Source: Paraburkholderia atlantica
Lineage (GTDB): Bacteria > Pseudomonadota > Gammaproteobacteria > Burkholderiales > Burkholderiaceae
Reading direction: 5' to 3'
Assembly (NCBI RefSeq): GCF_009362785.1
Contig: NZ_WHNQ01000010.1
Coordinates: 1 to 64,000, forward strand
Length of the DNA: 64,000 nt
The notes beneath the pieces are model-generated. The model was given only the letters and a program-made list of their open reading frames with translations, made no database searches and was not told the origin of the DNA. How positions within the stretch are numbered: position 1 is the first letter of the stretch; every line of letters begins with the position of its first letter. Shown here piece by piece: positions 35,109 through 44,876 of the stretch. The translations under genes and the position numbers were made by a program.

Positions 35109-36341
35109 TCAGGCAAGCGCCGCTTCCACCGCGCGCACCCGCTCCTCATGCACGGCGTCCTTGATGCCCGCCGGCGCATCGGCGAGCCGCTTGGCCACCG
35201 CTCCCGCATCCACGCCTCGCGCGGCCACTAACGCCACCCTCAGCCGCTCGGCCTGCGGGTACTCGCTCATCTCGAGGCCGAGCCGCCCGCGCGCATCGGA
35301 CTCGCAGGCTTGCAGCGCCTCGGCGAAGCGCGCCGGCTTCCTGATCGCGTCGCTGCGCTCGAGCAGGCGCACCAGCGCCGCCGCCCCCATCTCCATCACG
35401 CGATGAATATTGCCGTGCTCGCGCGCGACCAGCACCGCGAGATCGCGACACTCGTTCGGTACGCGCAGCCGCTCGCACAATGGCTTCAGCAGATCGACGC
35501 TGCGGCCCTCGTGGCCGATGTGCCGCGGCAGTTGCTCCTCGGGCGTGGTCGCCTTGCCGAGGTCGTGTGTCAGCGCGGCGAAGCGCACCGGCAGCGTGTA
35601 GCCCTGCTGCGCGGCATGGTCCAGCACCATCATCACGTGGACACCGGTATCGACCTCGGGATGATAGTCGGCGCGCTGCGGCACGCCGAACAGCGCGTCG
35701 ATCTCCGGCAGAATCCGCGCGAGCGCGCCGCAGTCGCGCAGCACGTCGAACATCCGCGACGGCTTCTTCTCCATCAGCCCGCGCGATACTTCCTGCCACA
35801 CACGTTCGGCCACCAGTGCATCGGCTTCGCCGTCGGCGACCATCTCGCGCATCAGCGCCAGCGTTTCCAGCGCGACCGTGAAGTCGACGAAGCGCGCCGC
35901 AAAACGCGCGATGCGCAGAATCCGCACAGGATCTTCCAGGAACGCATCGCTGACATGGCGAAACAGCCGCGCCTGCAAGTCAGCCTGGCCGTTGAATGGA
36001 TCGATCACCGGGCCGGTCAGCTCACCGTCCGGGCGCACCTCGCGCGCCATCGCGTTGATCGTCAGATCGCGGCGCGCGAGGTCTTCTTCGAGCGTCACGT
36101 CGGGCGCATAGAAAAACTGGAAGCCGTGATAGCCGGCCGCCGTCTTGCGCTCGGTGCGCGCGAGCGCGTACTCCTCGTGCGTCTGTGGATGCAGGAATAC
36201 CGGAAAGTCCTTGCCCACCGGCCGATAGCCCTGCGCGACCATCTGCTCGGGCGTCGCACCCACCACCACATAGTCGCGGTCCTGCACCGGTACGCCGAGC
36301 AGTTCGTCGCGGACCGCGCCACCTACTGCATAGATATTCAT
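35109..36341 (-). CDS. cca: CCA-adding tRNA nucleotidyltransferase, multifunctional
   Basis: This enzyme adds and repairs the 3' CCA end of tRNAs. It is 410 residues. The class II polymerase motif begins the protein (YAVGGAVRDELLGVPVQDRD, with the paired acidic residues in QDRDYV). The C-terminal half has a metal-dependent HD phosphohydrolase motif (ALTHDLGKATTPE), seen in the longer multifunctional form. Its ATG at 36341 overlaps the stop of the upstream GST gene (ATGA); an ATG two codons earlier is also possible. Confidence 0.95.
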   Translation of the reverse strand: MNIYAVGGAVRDELLGVPVQDRDYVVVGATPEQMVAQGYRPVGKDFPVFLHPQTHEEYALARTERKTAAGYHGFQFFYAPDVTLEEDLARRDLTINAMAREVRPDGELTGPVIDPFNGQADLQARLFRHVSDAFLEDPVRILRIARFAARFVDFTVALETLALMREMVADGEADALVAERVWQEVSRGLMEKKPSRMFDVLRDCGALARILPEIDALFGVPQRADYHPEVDTGVHVMMVLDHAAQQGYTLPVRFAALTHDLGKATTPEEQLPRHIGHEGRSVDLLKPLCERLRVPNECRDLAVLVAREHGNIHRVMEMGAAALVRLLERSDAIRKPARFAEALQACESDARGRLGLEMSEYPQAERLRVALVAARGVDAGAVAKRLADAPAGIKDAVHEERVRAVEAALA

Positions 36342-36991
36342 GGGCATTCGTCTTGATAGGCGATCGCGTGCGTTTCGCGGCGCGAGGCGTCGATCCATGC
36401 ATTGACCGCGGGCAGCTCGGTAAGCCGCTCGACATAAGCGACTGAGGCCGCCGACAACGCCGGCTTCCACGTGTTGAAGCGCATCGCGACCGGCGCGTAC
36501 ATCGCGTCGGCAATGCCGAATTCGCCGAACAGGAACGGACCGCCGTAGGTGTCGAGGCAGTCGCGCCAGATCGTCTCGATCCGCGCGATGTCGGCGAGCG
36601 CGCCGGGCGTCGCGTTCTTGCCCGGGAACGACGCGCGGATGTTCATCCACATGTTCGAGCGCAAATCGCCGAAGCCCGAATGCATCTCGGCGCTGACGCT
36701 GCGCGCATGCGCGCGCGCCGCCGCGTCGCGCGGCCACAGCGCGTGTTGGGGAAAGCGCTCGGCAAGCGTTTCGGCGATCGCGAGCGAATCCCACACGGCC
36801 TGCCCGGCGTCGTCGATCAGGCACGGCACCTTGCCCGGTCCGCGCGGTGCCTGAGCGCGGATCTTCGCATTCGTGTCCGCTTCGTTTAGCAGGATCAGTT
36901 CCTCGTCGAACGGAATGCCGAAGTGCGTGAGCAGCAGCCACGGACGCATCGACCACGACGAATAGTTCTTGTCACCAATCAGCAGTTTCAT
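36338..36991 (-). CDS. Glutathione S-transferase family protein
   Basis: This 217-residue GST has an N-terminal thioredoxin-like domain starting KLLIGDKNYSSWSMRPWLLL with the presumed catalytic Ser near residue 12. The glutathione-binding segment is GKVPCLIDDAGQAVWDSLAI (about 53-72). The helical C-terminal domain starts near residue 85. The gene overlaps the cca start by four bases, so the two are translationally coupled; a functional link between them is not evident. Confidence 0.92.
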   Translation of the reverse strand: MKLLIGDKNYSSWSMRPWLLLTHFGIPFDEELILLNEADTNAKIRAQAPRGPGKVPCLIDDAGQAVWDSLAIAETLAERFPQHALWPRDAAARAHARSVSAEMHSGFGDLRSNMWMNIRASFPGKNATPGALADIARIETIWRDCLDTYGGPFLFGEFGIADAMYAPVAMRFNTWKPALSAASVAYVERLTELPAVNAWIDASRRETHAIAYQDECP

Positions 36992-37020
36992 GCTTGTTAT
37001 CAGGGAGTGGGAAATAGGTT

Positions 37021-37974
37021 TCAGCGCCCCGCGCTGGCGCGGAACGTGTCGAGTCGCGAACCCGAGGCCGCCCCGGTCAGATACGTCGGCACGATCGCTT
37101 CGATGCTGACCGGTTCGAGTCCGAGCTCCGGCGCGAGCGGCCCGCTCAGAATATTGGCGACCTTCATCGAATCGAGATTGTCGCGCGAAATCACCGGTTC
37201 GCCCGGCGCCAATTCGAAGCTCAGCGCCTGCAGCCGCGCGAGCGGCTCGGGCAGACGGATGATGCGCGCATGCTTGCCGATCACGTCGCCGCAATACGAC
37301 ACCAGGTCTTCGAGCGTATAGACGGTGGGGCCGCCGAGTTCGTAGGTGCGGCCGCTCGCGCCATCCATATCGAGCACGTTGACGATCGCCTTCGCGACGT
37401 CGCCGACATAGACCGGCTGGAATTGCGCGTCCGGCATCGCGAGCGGGATGGCCGGAAACACGCGCTGCAAAAACGCGAACTTGTTCAGAAACGCGTCCTC
37501 GGGACCGAACACGACGGACGGCCGGAAAATCGTCCACGCGACGTTCGCCGCATGCACGGCTTTCTCGCCGTCGCCCTTCGAGCGCGCATACATGCTCGGG
37601 CCGCTCGGATTGGCGCCGAGCGCGCTCAGATGAATCAGCCGATGCACGCCCTTGCCTTCGCAGGCGGCGACGATGCGCGTCGGCAGCTCGACGTGCGCAT
37701 GCGCGAACTCCCGTCCATAAGGCTTGCCGCGTTTGCCGTTCAGGATACCGACGAGGTTGATCACGCAATCCGCGCCTTCGACGAAGCGCGCGAGCTGCAC
37801 TGGATCGAACACGTCGGTTTCGAGCACGTCGATTGGCAGCATGGTCAGATGGCGCGCGTTGTAGCGTCGCCGTGTGGCGACGCGCACGTCCTTGCCCATT
37901 TCGACGAGCGAGTTGACGAGGTAGCTGCCGATGAATCCGGAGCCGCCGATGACCGCGATAGCTTGATGTCGCAT
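37021..37974 (-). CDS. NDUFA9-like NAD(P)-binding protein (atypical SDR)
   Basis: This 317-residue protein has the Rossmann motif IAVIGGSGFIGSYLVNSLVE at the N-terminus (residues 5-24). The catalytic-Tyr region seen in ordinary epimerases is replaced by SMYARSKGDGEKAVHA. This is the pattern of the complex I NDUFA9 family of atypical SDRs, which bind NADPH and act on quinone-related or assembly functions. GGGAG lies nine bases before the ATG at 37974. It follows slt and precedes GST-cca on the same strand. Confidence 0.88.
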   Translation of the reverse strand: MRHQAIAVIGGSGFIGSYLVNSLVEMGKDVRVATRRRYNARHLTMLPIDVLETDVFDPVQLARFVEGADCVINLVGILNGKRGKPYGREFAHAHVELPTRIVAACEGKGVHRLIHLSALGANPSGPSMYARSKGDGEKAVHAANVAWTIFRPSVVFGPEDAFLNKFAFLQRVFPAIPLAMPDAQFQPVYVGDVAKAIVNVLDMDGASGRTYELGGPTVYTLEDLVSYCGDVIGKHARIIRLPEPLARLQALSFELAPGEPVISRDNLDSMKVANILSGPLAPELGLEPVSIEAIVPTYLTGAASGSRLDTFRASAGR

Positions 37975-38056
37975 TTTTCGACTCCCTGATGGAAGCCGCG
38001 GCAACGGCTGGCGAAGCGCGCCGCAATCTCGAAACGAGATTGCGGCGGCAAGGCGC

Positions 38057-40024
38057 TTACGGTGCGATGTAACCCAGGCGCGCCTTCAGCGATTGCGGAC
38101 GGCCTTCGAACAATGCCGCGTAGTAGACCGTGTTGGACAGCACATTCTTGACGTAGTCGCGAGTTTCCTGGAACGGAATCGCCTCGGCGAACACCGCGCC
38201 TTCGACCGGGCGCTGCAGCGACTGCCGCCAGTTGCGCGGACGGCCCGGACCTGCGTTGTAGCCAGCGGTGGCCAGCACGGCGGACCCGTCGAACTGATTG
38301 TAGATCATCGCCAGGTAGTTCGTGCCGAGCAGGATGTTGGTGTTGATGTCGTTCATCTGCTCGCGCGAGAGCGGGCCCAGACCGATTTTCTTCGCGACCA
38401 GTTGCGCGGTGGCGGGCATCAGCTGCATCAGTCCGCCCGCGCCGACGTCCGAGCGCGCGTTGATGATGAAGCGCGACTCCTGGCGAATCAGCCCGTACGC
38501 CCACTCGACGTCGAGCCCGCTCGACTGCGCGTCCTGCTCGACGACGTTGCGGAACGGCGATAGATAGCGCAGTGAAAAATCGTGCTCGCTCTTCGTGCGG
38601 TCCGCGGTGTTGACGGTGCGGTCGTACAGCTCGATGCGGCGCGCGTACTCGGCGGCCGCCAGCAGTTGCCGGTCGGTCATGCCGCGCAGCGGCCAGTTCC
38701 ACTCGCGATTGCCTTCGAGCCGCAGATTCAGCGCATAGAAGCGCTGCGCCAGATCGAAGCCCGGCGTGGTGCCGGCCTGCTGCACTTCGGCGTCGGTGAC
38801 CGTGGTTTTCGGCGGCACGGTGATCTTCTGGCCGAGTTCTTCGAGCGCAAGCTGGCCGTAGAAGTTGAAGTTCGACGCGATCGACTGGAATTCCTGGTTG
38901 GCCGTGGCCGTGTCGCCGGCCTGCTTCAGCGCGCGCCCGTGCCAATACACCCACGACGGCTGCTTGCGCAGCGACTCGGGCATCTGCTCGATCGACCAGC
39001 GCACCATGTTCCAGTCGCCGGCGAGCAATGCACTGCGCGTGCGCCATTCATACGCGGGATTCGACAGCGGCGCGTTCGCCGACAGCCGGAACCAGTCGAC
39101 CGCGCCAGGCATCTGCTTGAGCGCGCCCTGATAGCCGATCGTGCCCCAGCCGATCGCGCGCTCCGGCGAATTCAGCGACGGCGCGACCGACGCGAACGTA
39201 GCCGCGGCCATGGCCGGATCGTTGCGCGCCATGCGCGTGATCGCGAGCAGCGCTAGCTGATGCGATTGCGCATCCGGTCCGACGCCGCGCGCGAGCAGTA
39301 GCGGCGGCGTATTGGCGGCCTGGCTGAACAGCACTGGGTCGGGCGGCTGGTCGCCGAGTGCGTCCACGAGCTTGCTGCCGGTGTTCGTGTAGTTCTGTTC
39401 GTACGCGAGACGGATCTGCGCCCAGATGTCGTCGGCGCTGAACTGGCGGTTCACGCCGAGCACCGTGATGAGATCGACGCAGCCGTCGCCGTACCACTTC
39501 GGATCGACGAGCAGCGCGCGCGCCGCGTCCGCGACGTTCTCACCGCGCGACGCGCGCGATTCGAGCGCGTAGCACTTGACCTGAGTGTCGTCGTCGAGTA
39601 CGAACTTCGCGTACTGCTGGTCGAAGTTGCGCCAGTCATGGCGCGTGCCGAGCACGGTCAGATAGTCGTTGCGCATGCGATCGGCGATCGCCTGGCCGTC
39701 GTACTTCTGCAGGAACGCGAGCACCGGCGCGTCCGGCGCGTCGATGCGCGCATGGCCGGTCGAATCGAACAGCTGCGGCTTGATCTGGAAGTACTCCAGA
39801 TACGAGGGCGCCGGATAATTCGGGATCATGCTCGCTAGCTGGGCTGCACGCGCTGCGTCGTTAGTGCGCGCGGCTTCGCGAAGCTGGACGAAAATCTGGT
39901 CGTCGTTCGTGAGTTGGGCGATCGGAAGAGGCTTGACGGCCGAGGCAGTGCTGCAGGCCACGAGTCCCGCTGCGGCCAGCGCGATACCGGCCGCGCGATA
40001 TACTCGAAAAAGGCGTTTTGACAT
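38057..40024 (-). CDS. slt: Soluble-type lytic murein transglycosylase (Slt), lipoprotein
   Basis: This 655-residue enzyme has the signal AAGIALAAAGLVACSTAS with a lipobox (LVAC), so it is predicted to be membrane-anchored. The long alpha-helical superhelix typical of Slt70 fills residues about 40-480. The C-terminal SLT domain has the catalytic Glu in GLIRQESRFIINARSDVG and the GGLMQLMPATAQLVAK motif. It cleaves peptidoglycan strands. Start MSKRLFRVYRAAG at 40024 is the family form, though the frame is open upstream. Confidence 0.92.
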   Translation of the reverse strand: MSKRLFRVYRAAGIALAAAGLVACSTASAVKPLPIAQLTNDDQIFVQLREAARTNDAARAAQLASMIPNYPAPSYLEYFQIKPQLFDSTGHARIDAPDAPVLAFLQKYDGQAIADRMRNDYLTVLGTRHDWRNFDQQYAKFVLDDDTQVKCYALESRASRGENVADAARALLVDPKWYGDGCVDLITVLGVNRQFSADDIWAQIRLAYEQNYTNTGSKLVDALGDQPPDPVLFSQAANTPPLLLARGVGPDAQSHQLALLAITRMARNDPAMAAATFASVAPSLNSPERAIGWGTIGYQGALKQMPGAVDWFRLSANAPLSNPAYEWRTRSALLAGDWNMVRWSIEQMPESLRKQPSWVYWHGRALKQAGDTATANQEFQSIASNFNFYGQLALEELGQKITVPPKTTVTDAEVQQAGTTPGFDLAQRFYALNLRLEGNREWNWPLRGMTDRQLLAAAEYARRIELYDRTVNTADRTKSEHDFSLRYLSPFRNVVEQDAQSSGLDVEWAYGLIRQESRFIINARSDVGAGGLMQLMPATAQLVAKKIGLGPLSREQMNDINTNILLGTNYLAMIYNQFDGSAVLATAGYNAGPGRPRNWRQSLQRPVEGAVFAEAIPFQETRDYVKNVLSNTVYYAALFEGRPQSLKARLGYIAP

Positions 40025-40044
40025 CGTTGTTTCTGGAGCGCGAA

Positions 40045-40644
40045 TTGGACCCAAGCATAGCATGCAACCCTGTCCCCGCAACGAAAAAGGCGCTGCGCCG
40101 GATGTTGCTGGAAAGCCGTCTGCAAGCGGCTTCCGAGCCGTCGAAGAACGCCGCGCTCGGGCGTCGAATGCTCGATGCTTTGAAGCACTACGCGGTACGC
40201 AGCGCCGGATTCTACTGGCCGCTCGCCGGCGAGTTCGACGCGCGCGGCGCGATCGGGGTCTGGCTCGCCACCGACCCGCATCACGAAGCCAGTCTGCCAA
40301 TCATTAAAGAACGTGGCATGGCACTCGAATTCCATGCGTGGACGCCCGCGACGCCGATGAAAATCGGTCATCACAAGATTGCCGAGCCCACCTCGGGGCG
40401 CGTCGTGCTGCCCGAGCTGCTGTTCGTGCCCTGCGTGGGTTTCGACTCGGACGGCTACCGCCTCGGCTATGGCGGCGGCTATTACGACCGCACGCTGGCC
40501 GGCTGGCCGGCAGCTCACAAGCCGATCACGGTAGGCATCGCGTACGAAGCGTGCCGCACCGACACGCTGGAACGCGAGGCCCACGACATTCCGCTCGATC
40601 TGATCGTGACCGAAGCGGGGTTTCATCCGGCGCTGCCGGACTGA
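40045..40644 (+). CDS. fau: 5-formyltetrahydrofolate cyclo-ligase
   Basis: This enzyme returns 5-formyl-THF to the folate pool with ATP. It is 199 residues long if the TTG at 40045 is used; GGAG sits nine bases upstream of it. The ATP/folate signature is seen as DGYRLGYGGGYYDRTLAGW (about residues 133-151), and the N-terminal basic segment KKALRRMLLESRLQA is typical. It is divergent from slt with only 20 bp between start codons. A function in folate metabolism matches folB and the folM-like gene upstream. Confidence 0.9.
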   Translation: MDPSIACNPVPATKKALRRMLLESRLQAASEPSKNAALGRRMLDALKHYAVRSAGFYWPLAGEFDARGAIGVWLATDPHHEASLPIIKERGMALEFHAWTPATPMKIGHHKIAEPTSGRVVLPELLFVPCVGFDSDGYRLGYGGGYYDRTLAGWPAAHKPITVGIAYEACRTDTLEREAHDIPLDLIVTEAGFHPALPD

Positions 40645-40694
40645 ACGCGCGATGCACGGCGTGTGATGCGCAGCGTTTGCGCGGTATTTCGTCG

Positions 40695-41207
40695 TTACAG
40701 CGAAGCGGCCGCGCGCGCCGCCGTGTCGTACAGACCCGACGCATTGCGCATCAACTGCGCGGCCTCGCCGATCTGCTGGTTGGTCAGGCCGCTTTCCTTG
40801 AGCGTCGAGATGAGGCAGTTTTCGCGCACCTCCCGATACTTCAGGCATAGCTCGCGGCCCGCCTCGGTTGCGGAAAAGAACACTTCCTTGCCGGTCTTTT
40901 CGCTTTTTACGTACCCTCTAGCTACGAGCTTCTTCAACGCGTAAGTCGCGACGTGCGTGTCCTCGATGTTCAGCACGAAGCAGATGTCCGCGAGCTTCTT
41001 GCGGCGCTCGCGATGGCTCACGTGGTGCAGCAGCGACACCTCGATTGCGGTCATGTCCTTGTCGCCGGCCGCCGACATGCAGCGCACCATCCAGCGGTTG
41101 AACGCATTGCCCGCCATGATCAGCGCGTACTCGAGCTCGGACAGTTCCGCGCTGCTCTCGGAGACGAGGTGTTCCGACGAAACGATCTTGGTGGGATGAC
41201 GCGTCAT
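40695..41207 (-). CDS. MarR-type winged helix regulator
   Basis: This 170-residue protein has a winged helix-turn-helix at about 50-115 (MTAIEVSLLHHVSHRERRKK, then VLNIEDTHVATYALKKLVAR and GYVKSEKTGKEVFF). The N-terminal 25 residues and the C-terminal helices would make the dimer interface. It is divergent from pxpB across 211 bp containing a promoter and direct repeats, so control of 5-oxoproline genes is likely. ATG at 41207 (MTRHPTKIV) is preferred over one 14 codons earlier. Confidence 0.9.
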   Translation of the reverse strand: MTRHPTKIVSSEHLVSESSAELSELEYALIMAGNAFNRWMVRCMSAAGDKDMTAIEVSLLHHVSHRERRKKLADICFVLNIEDTHVATYALKKLVARGYVKSEKTGKEVFFSATEAGRELCLKYREVRENCLISTLKESGLTNQQIGEAAQLMRNASGLYDTAARAAASL

Positions 41208-41295
41208 ACGAGGTTCCCGTGACGAAAATGGGCTGGAAAAGTGTCGCAAGTGTACGACGATGCCTCATCGCCGACGAGCCTGGCAAAAACGCTTA

Positions 41296-41325
41296 TTGGT
41301 AAATCGTCGATATTTTATTGATAAT
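41296..41325 (+). promoter_or_regulatory. Promoter of the pxp operon
   Basis: TTGGTA (41296-41301), 18 bp and GATAAT (41320-41325) lie upstream of pxpB. AATCGTCG occurs as a direct repeat at 41302-41309 and 41335-41342, 33 bp apart (about three helical turns), flanking the -10 box. This is a candidate site for the divergent MarR protein. Confidence 0.5.
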
Positions 41326-41418
41326 GTATTCTCCAATCGTCGCCGACTCCATGCCGGACCTGCGCCCACGCGTCGCGCCGTCCGCCTCATTTTCAGACTC
41401 GATCCGGGCCGCCCACAC

Positions 41419-42072
41419 ATGAGCCAACCACGAATCTTTCCACTCGGCGATGCCGCGCTCGTCTGCGAAGCGCCCCCGCCCGCCACGCTGGAGTGCCAGC
41501 AGCGCGTATGGGCTGCCGCTGAAGCCGCGCGCGAGTGGCCGCAGGTGCTGGAAGTCGTGCCCGGCATGAACAATCTGACGCTCGTGTTCGACCCGCTCGC
41601 AACCGACGCCGATGCGCTCGGCGAGCAGTTGCTGACGGCGTGGAACGCAGCGGCCAAAGTCGCCGCGCCGGGACGCGACGTCGAAATACCGGTGCAGTAC
41701 GGCGGCGCATTCGGCCCCGATCTGCAGGCGGTCGCCGAACATACGGGCTTGAGCGCGAGCGAGGTTGTCGAGCGTCATGCGGGCGGCGCTTACGTCGTGT
41801 TCTTTCTCGGCTTCCAGCCCGGCTTCGCCTATATGGGTGGGCTCGACGCCGCGCTGCACACGCCGCGCCGCGCGTCGCCACGGCTGGAGGTGCCGGCGGG
41901 CTCGGTCGGCATCGGCGGCGAGCAGACCGGCATCTATCCGGCGGTGTCGCCGGGCGGCTGGCAGCTGATCGGCCGCACCGAGGTGCCGCTGTTCGACCCG
42001 GCGCGCCGCCCGCCCACCCTGCTGCAGCCCGGCGACCGGGTGCGCTTCACGATCGCGGGGATGCACACATGA
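41419..42072 (+). CDS. pxpB: 5-oxoprolinase subunit PxpB
   Basis: PxpB is part of the prokaryotic 5-oxoprolinase, which hydrolyses pyroglutamate to glutamate with ATP. It is 217 residues. The KipI-like N-terminal domain is followed by a cyclophilin-like domain with VVFFLGFQPGFAYMGGLD (about 130-147), TPRRASPRLEVPAGSVGIGG and GIYPAVSPGGWQLIGRT, all highly typical. The stop overlaps the pxpC start (ATGA). It is the first gene of pxpBCA. Confidence 0.94.
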   Translation: MSQPRIFPLGDAALVCEAPPPATLECQQRVWAAAEAAREWPQVLEVVPGMNNLTLVFDPLATDADALGEQLLTAWNAAAKVAAPGRDVEIPVQYGGAFGPDLQAVAEHTGLSASEVVERHAGGAYVVFFLGFQPGFAYMGGLDAALHTPRRASPRLEVPAGSVGIGGEQTGIYPAVSPGGWQLIGRTEVPLFDPARRPPTLLQPGDRVRFTIAGMHT

Positions 42073-43121
42073 TCGACGTGATCCGCGCGGGTCTCCAGAC
42101 CACGATCCAGGACCTCGGCCGCCACGGCTACCGGCATCTCGGTGTCGCGATGAGTGGTGCGCTCGACCGGCTGTCGCTCGAAGTCGGCAACCGGCTGGTC
42201 GGCAATCGCCCCGACGCGGCCGGGCTCGAAATCACCTTCGGCCCGACCGTGCTGCGCTTTCTGCGCGCAACGCGCGTCGCGATCGCCGGTCCCGACTTCG
42301 GCTCGACGCTCGACGGCAAGCCGGTCTATTCATGGTGGAGCCTGCCCGTGCAGGCCGGCCAGGAGCTCGTGCTGAACGCGGCCAAGCGCGGCATGCGCGG
42401 TTATGTCTGCGTGGCGGGCGGCATCGACGTGCTGCCGATGCTCGGCTCGCGCAGCACCGACCTCGCCGGCCGCTTCGGTGGACTCGGCGGCCGCGCGCTC
42501 AATGACGGCGACCGTCTGCCGGTCGGCGCGCCGCCGCAGCGCGGCCACCTCGGCTTCGCGCCCGAGGCGCCCGCGTTCGGCGTGAAGGCGCCCACATGGT
42601 GCAAATTCGTGCTGGTCCCCGAGCCGCTGCGGCGCGGCCGGCATCCGTCGGGCGTGCCGTGGGCGATTCCGATCCGCGTGCTGCGCGGCCCCGAATACGA
42701 CAGCTTCACCCCGGATGCGCAGCAGTCGTTCTGGTCCGACGAGTGGCTCGTCACGCCGAACAGCAACCGCATGGGCTACCGCCTCGCCGGCACGGAGCTC
42801 AAACGCACGCACAAGACCGATCTGCTGTCGCACGCGGTGCTGCCCGGCACGATCCAGGTGCCGCCGAACGGTCAGCCGATCGTGCTGATGAGCGACGCGC
42901 AGACCACCGGCGGCTATCCGAAGATCGGCGCGGTGATCCAAGCCGATCTGTGGAAGCTCGCGCAGGTGCGGCTGAACGCGGCGGTCCGTTTCATCCCGAC
43001 GACGCCCTACGAGGCGCGCCAGGCTTTGCTGGAAGAACGCACGTATCTGCGGCAGATCGATGCCGCGATCGCGATGCATGAAGAGCGTTGCACGCGCCAG
43101 GCGGCGCTCGCGGCGCTGTAA
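42069..43121 (+). CDS. pxpC: 5-oxoprolinase subunit PxpC
   Basis: This 350-residue KipA/AHS2-domain protein forms the active complex with PxpB. Characteristic segments include [20 protein letters not shown] at the start, [10 protein letters not shown] and [20 protein letters not shown] near the end. It is translated directly after pxpB with a four-base overlap. Older annotations call it biotin-dependent carboxyltransferase or urea amidolyase-like; no biotin domain is present. It lies 20 bp ahead of pxpA. Confidence 0.94.
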   Translation: MIDVIRAGLQTTIQDLGRHGYRHLGVAMSGALDRLSLEVGNRLVGNRPDAAGLEITFGPTVLRFLRATRVAIAGPDFGSTLDGKPVYSWWSLPVQAGQELVLNAAKRGMRGYVCVAGGIDVLPMLGSRSTDLAGRFGGLGGRALNDGDRLPVGAPPQRGHLGFAPEAPAFGVKAPTWCKFVLVPEPLRRGRHPSGVPWAIPIRVLRGPEYDSFTPDAQQSFWSDEWLVTPNSNRMGYRLAGTELKRTHKTDLLSHAVLPGTIQVPPNGQPIVLMSDAQTTGGYPKIGAVIQADLWKLAQVRLNAAVRFIPTTPYEARQALLEERTYLRQIDAAIAMHEERCTRQAALAAL

Positions 43122-43141
43122 CGGTGAATAGAGGAATCCCC

Positions 43142-43894
43142 ATGGAAATCGATCTGAACGCCGATCTCGGCGAAGGTTGCGGCTCCGATGAGGCGCTGCT
43201 CGACCTCGTGAGCTCGGCCAACATCGCGTGCGGCTGGCATGCGGGCGGTCCCAACGCGATGCGTGACTGCGTGCGCTGGGCTGTGCAGAAAGGCGTGTCG
43301 ATCGGCGCGCATCCGAGCTTCAACGATCCCGAGAATTTCGGCCGCAAGGAAATGGATCTGCCGGCGGGCGAGATCTATGCGGGCGTGCTGTATCAACTCG
43401 GCGCGCTGTCGGCGATCGCGCAGGCCGAGGGCGGGCGCATCGCGCACGTGAAGCCGCACGGCGCGCTGTACAACCAGGCCGCGCGCGACGCGAAAATCGC
43501 CGACGCGATCGTCTCCGCGGTGCACGACTTCGATCCGTCGGTGGCGGTGTTCGCGCTCGCCAACAGCGGGCTCGTCAGCGCCGCGCGCAACGCGGGCCTG
43601 ACCGCGATCGAGGAGGTGTTCGCCGATCGCGGCTATCGCGCCGACGGCTCGCTGGTGCCGCGCAAGGAGCCTGGCGCGCTGCTCGACGACGAGGACGAAG
43701 TGCTCGCGCGCACGCTCACGATGATCCGCGAGCAACGCGTGAAGGCCGTCGACGGACAGTGGGTGCCGCTGAAGGCGCAAACCATCTGCCTGCACGGCGA
43801 CGGACCGCACGCGCTCGCGTTCGCGCGACGCATTCGGGCCGCGCTCGCCGACGCCGGCATCGAAGTGCACCCGGCGGGCGCCGCGCGCGTCTGA
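43142..43894 (+). CDS. pxpA: 5-oxoprolinase subunit PxpA
   Basis: This 250-residue LamB/YcsF-family protein starts [19 protein letters not shown] and has [14 protein letters not shown] (about 31-44) and [15 protein letters not shown], the conserved family motifs. It completes the 5-oxoprolinase complex with PxpB and PxpC. GAGGAATCCC upstream gives a fair ribosome site. The order pxpB-pxpC-pxpA is common in beta-proteobacteria. Confidence 0.94.
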   Translation: MEIDLNADLGEGCGSDEALLDLVSSANIACGWHAGGPNAMRDCVRWAVQKGVSIGAHPSFNDPENFGRKEMDLPAGEIYAGVLYQLGALSAIAQAEGGRIAHVKPHGALYNQAARDAKIADAIVSAVHDFDPSVAVFALANSGLVSAARNAGLTAIEEVFADRGYRADGSLVPRKEPGALLDDEDEVLARTLTMIREQRVKAVDGQWVPLKAQTICLHGDGPHALAFARRIRAALADAGIEVHPAGAARV

Positions 43895-44102
43895 GCGTTC
43901 GCATCACCGCCGTGCACACCGCGCGCGCGGTGATGCCCGCTGCAAACCCGCCGATGCCGATGCACACGCATCCGCGGGGCAGGTAAAGAGAGTTCGACGC
44001 GGCCGCAGAGCCGCGGCAGCACGCCGGCGCATGGGGCCGCATGCACCGGTTCACGTCAGCCGCCACCCGCGGCGAAGTTGAATCACCTCTTTGGAGACCC
44101 TG

Positions 44103-44876
44103 ATGCAGACAACCGTCAGTCTATGGCCGCTCATCGGAGTGGCCGTCATCATCGTTGGCTTTCTGTTGCGCTTCAATCCGATGCTGATCGTGGCCGTGGC
44201 CGCAATCATCACCGGTTTCGCCGCGCATTTCCCGCCGGAAAAAATTCTCGCGCTGATCGGCACCGGCTTCATCAAGACGCGCAACATCCCGCTGATCATC
44301 CTGCTGCCGCTCGCGGTGATCGGCCTGCTCGAACGGCACGGCCTGCGCGAACGCGCGCAGGCGTGGATCAGCGGCATCAAGGCGGCGACCGCCGGGCGGC
44401 TATTGATCGTCTATCTGGCCGTGCGCGAGCTGACCGCCGCGGTCGGCCTGACCGGGCTCGGCGGCCATCCGCAGATGGTGCGTCCGCTGATCGCGCCGAT
44501 GGCCGAGGGCGCGACCGAGAACCGCTTCGGCAAGATCAGCGACGCGGTGCGCTTCCGGCTGCGCGCGTTCTCTGCCGCAACTGACAACGTCGGCCTGTTT
44601 TTCGGTGAGGACATCTTCGTCGCGTTCGGCGCGATCGTGCTGATGACGACCTTCCTGAAGGAAGCGGGCATCGTCGTCGAGCCGATTCACGTGGCGGTGT
44701 GGGGCATTCCGACCGCGATCAGCGCGTTCATCGTGCATGGCTTCCGGCTCTGGCTGCTCGACCGGTGGCTCGAGCGTGAATTGCGCGGCAAGGTGTCGGG
44801 CGGTACTTCGAGCGCAAAAGCGACTGCCACATCGAAACCGTCGTCGGCCCCGCGTGCTACCGGAGACGAAGCATGA
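44103..44876 (+). CDS. DUF969 membrane protein, likely 5-oxoproline transport subunit
   Basis: This 257-residue membrane protein has about six predicted helices (LWPLIGVAVIIVGFLLRFNP, LIIVAVAAIITG-like segment seen as LIVAVAAIITGFAA). Conserved segments include TRNIPLIILLPLAVIGLLER and GLTGLGGHPQMVRPLIAPM, typical of DUF969. The last 40 residues are disordered and rich in Ala, Ser and Thr. It is followed by a DUF979 gene with a four-base overlap. DUF969-DUF979 pairs often adjoin pxp genes and are thought to import 5-oxoproline; not proven here. Confidence 0.85.
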   Translation: MQTTVSLWPLIGVAVIIVGFLLRFNPMLIVAVAAIITGFAAHFPPEKILALIGTGFIKTRNIPLIILLPLAVIGLLERHGLRERAQAWISGIKAATAGRLLIVYLAVRELTAAVGLTGLGGHPQMVRPLIAPMAEGATENRFGKISDAVRFRLRAFSAATDNVGLFFGEDIFVAFGAIVLMTTFLKEAGIVVEPIHVAVWGIPTAISAFIVHGFRLWLLDRWLERELRGKVSGGTSSAKATATSKPSSAPRATGDEA